Shown piece by piece: positions 62,930 to 64,000 of a stretch of 64,000 bases of DNA. Source of the DNA: Pseudoalteromonas distincta (GTDB lineage: Bacteria; Pseudomonadota; Gammaproteobacteria; Enterobacterales; Alteromonadaceae); contig NZ_JWIG01000017.1 of the NCBI RefSeq assembly GCF_000814675.1, positions 1 to 64,000 on the forward strand. The letters are read 5' to 3'. Under the pieces are notes generated by a model, which was given only the letters and a program-made list of their open reading frames with translations, searched no databases and was not told where the DNA came from. The first letter of the stretch is position 1. Every line of letters begins with the position of its first letter. Both the position numbers and the translations under genes were made by a program.

Positions 62930-63082
62930 TGTATTTCCTTTATTATTTTAGCTATAGGCTGTTTAACTTTAAACCTAACTATATACCTAAAATTATTAAC
63001 CGTAAATTCAGCGAGAGTTTAACTAGCAGGAGGTACAGTTAGGTACTAGTATGAATTTTCATTCATTTAAAGGAGCAATATC

Positions 63083-63319
63083 ATGGATACGACAAAACAC
63101 GACATTAACACACTTTTTGCACAGCTTGGATTACCAAATAGTGATGAGCAAATAGATGCATTTATTGCCTCACATGAATTAGAAGACACAACATTACTCC
63201 AAGAAGCTTCTTTTTGGGATGAGGCACAACAGCACTTTTTAGCTGAATCCCTTGCACAAGACGGAGATTGGAGTGAAGTAATTGACGAGTTAGATGTACG
63301 CATTCGTCAAAGTAAGTAA
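63083..63319 (+). CDS. DUF2789 family protein
   Basis: A 78-residue acidic helical protein matching DUF2789 (LFAQLGLPNSDEQIDAFIASHEL, then FWDEAQQHFLAESLAQDGDWSEVIDELD). AAAGGAGC lies 7 bp before the ATG. No signal peptide or membrane segment. Function unknown. Confidence 0.85.
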   Translation: MDTTKHDINTLFAQLGLPNSDEQIDAFIASHELEDTTLLQEASFWDEAQQHFLAESLAQDGDWSEVIDELDVRIRQSK

Positions 63320-63415
63320 TTTTATTTAATGTACCCTCCCTTATTTATTGCTAACATAGCATCTGCGCAGCATTTATATGCTGCGTATTTATTTTATTAA
63401 AGAGTTATATATCTA

Positions 63416-63682
63416 ATGAATTCAGTTGTATTTGATGCAATCAAAGCCCTTCTCGATGAAGGCAAAACCCCTACTGTAGCACTAACTAAAAGCCGTTTGG
63501 CGCAACCGGTTCCAATGCCGATGATTATTGCAGCAGTAAGCCAATATAAAAACAATCCTGATTCAATTAATAACTTCATGAGAAACCCACAGCAGTCAGA
63601 TAATACTGAGCTTAAAACAAGTCAATTAGATAGAATTGAGCAAAAACTCGATAAACTTCTTGCGCTGCTAGAACAAAAATAA
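63416..63682 (+). CDS. Conserved small protein with C-terminal coiled coil
   Basis: An 88-residue protein. Residues 1-50 look like a small winged or helical DNA-binding-type domain (VFDAIKALLDEGKTPTVALTKSRLAQPVPMPMIIAAVSQYK). The C-terminal 25 residues form a strong leucine heptad (LDRIEQKLDKLLALLEQK), suggesting oligomerisation. I do not recognise a named family. It is followed 13 bp later by the DUF2310 gene, so they are probably co-transcribed. Confidence 0.72.
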   Translation: MNSVVFDAIKALLDEGKTPTVALTKSRLAQPVPMPMIIAAVSQYKNNPDSINNFMRNPQQSDNTELKTSQLDRIEQKLDKLLALLEQK

Positions 63683-63695
63683 TTTGAGACTATAA

Positions 63696-64000
63696 ATGTT
63701 CGTTGTTGATTTAACTTTTGATTGCTACCAAGACACCACCCTAGAACAAGCCGAACAAGCAATAAATCGCTTAGTAAATGCACTGCGTTTTAATGGTCAA
63801 ATAATGGGGGAAGAGTTTCCAACCGTTTTAAAAGATGGATTTTTTATTACCCGCGTAATGTGCCCTACTGAAGATGCAATGCACCCGCTAAATAACAGCC
63901 CGTTTGTTAAGCACAGTATCGAAAAGTTACATAGTGCTGGGCTACTTGCGCCAAAAGTAAAAGTGATTGGACAAGATATTCACTCCAACGGTGCTGATTG
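63696..64000 (+). CDS. DUF2310 (Zn-ribbon-containing) protein, 5' part
   Basis: The first 101 codons of a gene that runs off the window. MFVVDLTFDCYQDTTLEQAEQAINRLVNALRFNGQIMGEEF and FITRVMCPTEDAMHP match the start of the DUF2310 family of Zn-ribbon-containing proteins seen in this neighbourhood in related genera. The Zn ribbon would be in the missing part. Possible nucleic-acid binding; unproven. Confidence 0.75.
   Translation, partial: MFVVDLTFDCYQDTTLEQAEQAINRLVNALRFNGQIMGEEFPTVLKDGFFITRVMCPTEDAMHPLNNSPFVKHSIEKLHSAGLLAPKVKVIGQDIHSNGAD

Overview
The window looks like chromosomal DNA of a marine gammaproteobacterium of the Pseudoalteromonas type (Alteromonadales). Several things point that way: moderately low GC, the 16S rRNA start, the housekeeping gene neighbourhoods, many DUF families typical of Shewanella, Vibrio and Pseudoalteromonas, and large tandem tRNA arrays. 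Genus-level placement is an inference from reading; no search was run.

Layout. 1-1.2 kb: the 5' part of an rRNA operon on the minus strand with two tandem promoters. 1.2-4.4 kb: an AGCS and a BCCT transporter. 4.8-9 kb (minus): uvrY-uvrC-pgsA followed by eight tRNA genes, an expanded form of the enteric uvrY-uvrC-pgsA-glyW-cysT-leuZ order. 9-16.8 kb: a DAACS symporter, cysK, a lipoprotein, a MITE-like repeat, a FadE-type acyl-CoA dehydrogenase and an M2 peptidase. 16.9-19 kb: two tandem porin-like genes separated by a fossil of the M2 peptidase 3' end. 19-25.7 kb: an ABC exporter with a PH-domain partner, metC, nudC, a NYN protein, and a SatD/DUF3307 pair under a striking operator array. 25.8-35.5 kb: RhlE helicase, a 2OG-Fe(II) oxygenase, an alpha/beta-hydrolase-OsmC fusion, a pentapeptide protein, aspS, yecE and a YgjP-like metallopeptidase. 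35.7-41.8 kb: an accessory segment (PEBP-YHYH fusion lipoprotein, small secreted protein, two-component system, HNH nuclease) that carries a decayed second copy of the ygjP 3' end. 41.9-47.9 kb: DUF3334, cmoAB, purMN, DUF3108, yafJ. 48.2-50.7 kb: fadE with a FadR-like operator. 50.9-52.2 kb: a repeat, a heptamer microsatellite and seven tandem tRNA-Asp genes. 52.3-58.4 kb: TIGR03503-like gene, dnaQ, rnhA, yafS-like, gloB, mltD. 58.5-64 kb: yqcA, truC, yqcC, DUF3549, DUF3301, a large apparently gene-free stretch, a GNAT enzyme, DUF2789 and the start of a DUF2310 gene.

Main discovery. The 'empty' stretch at about 61.48-62.06 kb is, on the minus strand, a strong candidate for a CsrB-family regulatory RNA. 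It has about 30 GGA motifs, many in the loops of short perfect hairpins (including repeated CAGGATG), an intrinsic terminator, and an upstream TGTGAG-N6-CTCACG inverted repeat that fits the UvrY/GacA/VarA box. Its location beside yqcC matches, as I recall it, the E. coli csrB locus. The response regulator that would drive it (uvrY) is in the same window. The RNA appears to have grown by internal tandem duplication of a 108-109 nt module.

Other points of interest are segmental duplication with a gene fossil between the porins, repeats that supply a gene's stop codon, the GTAAC-N8-GTTAC operator pair, and extreme tRNA gene amplification.
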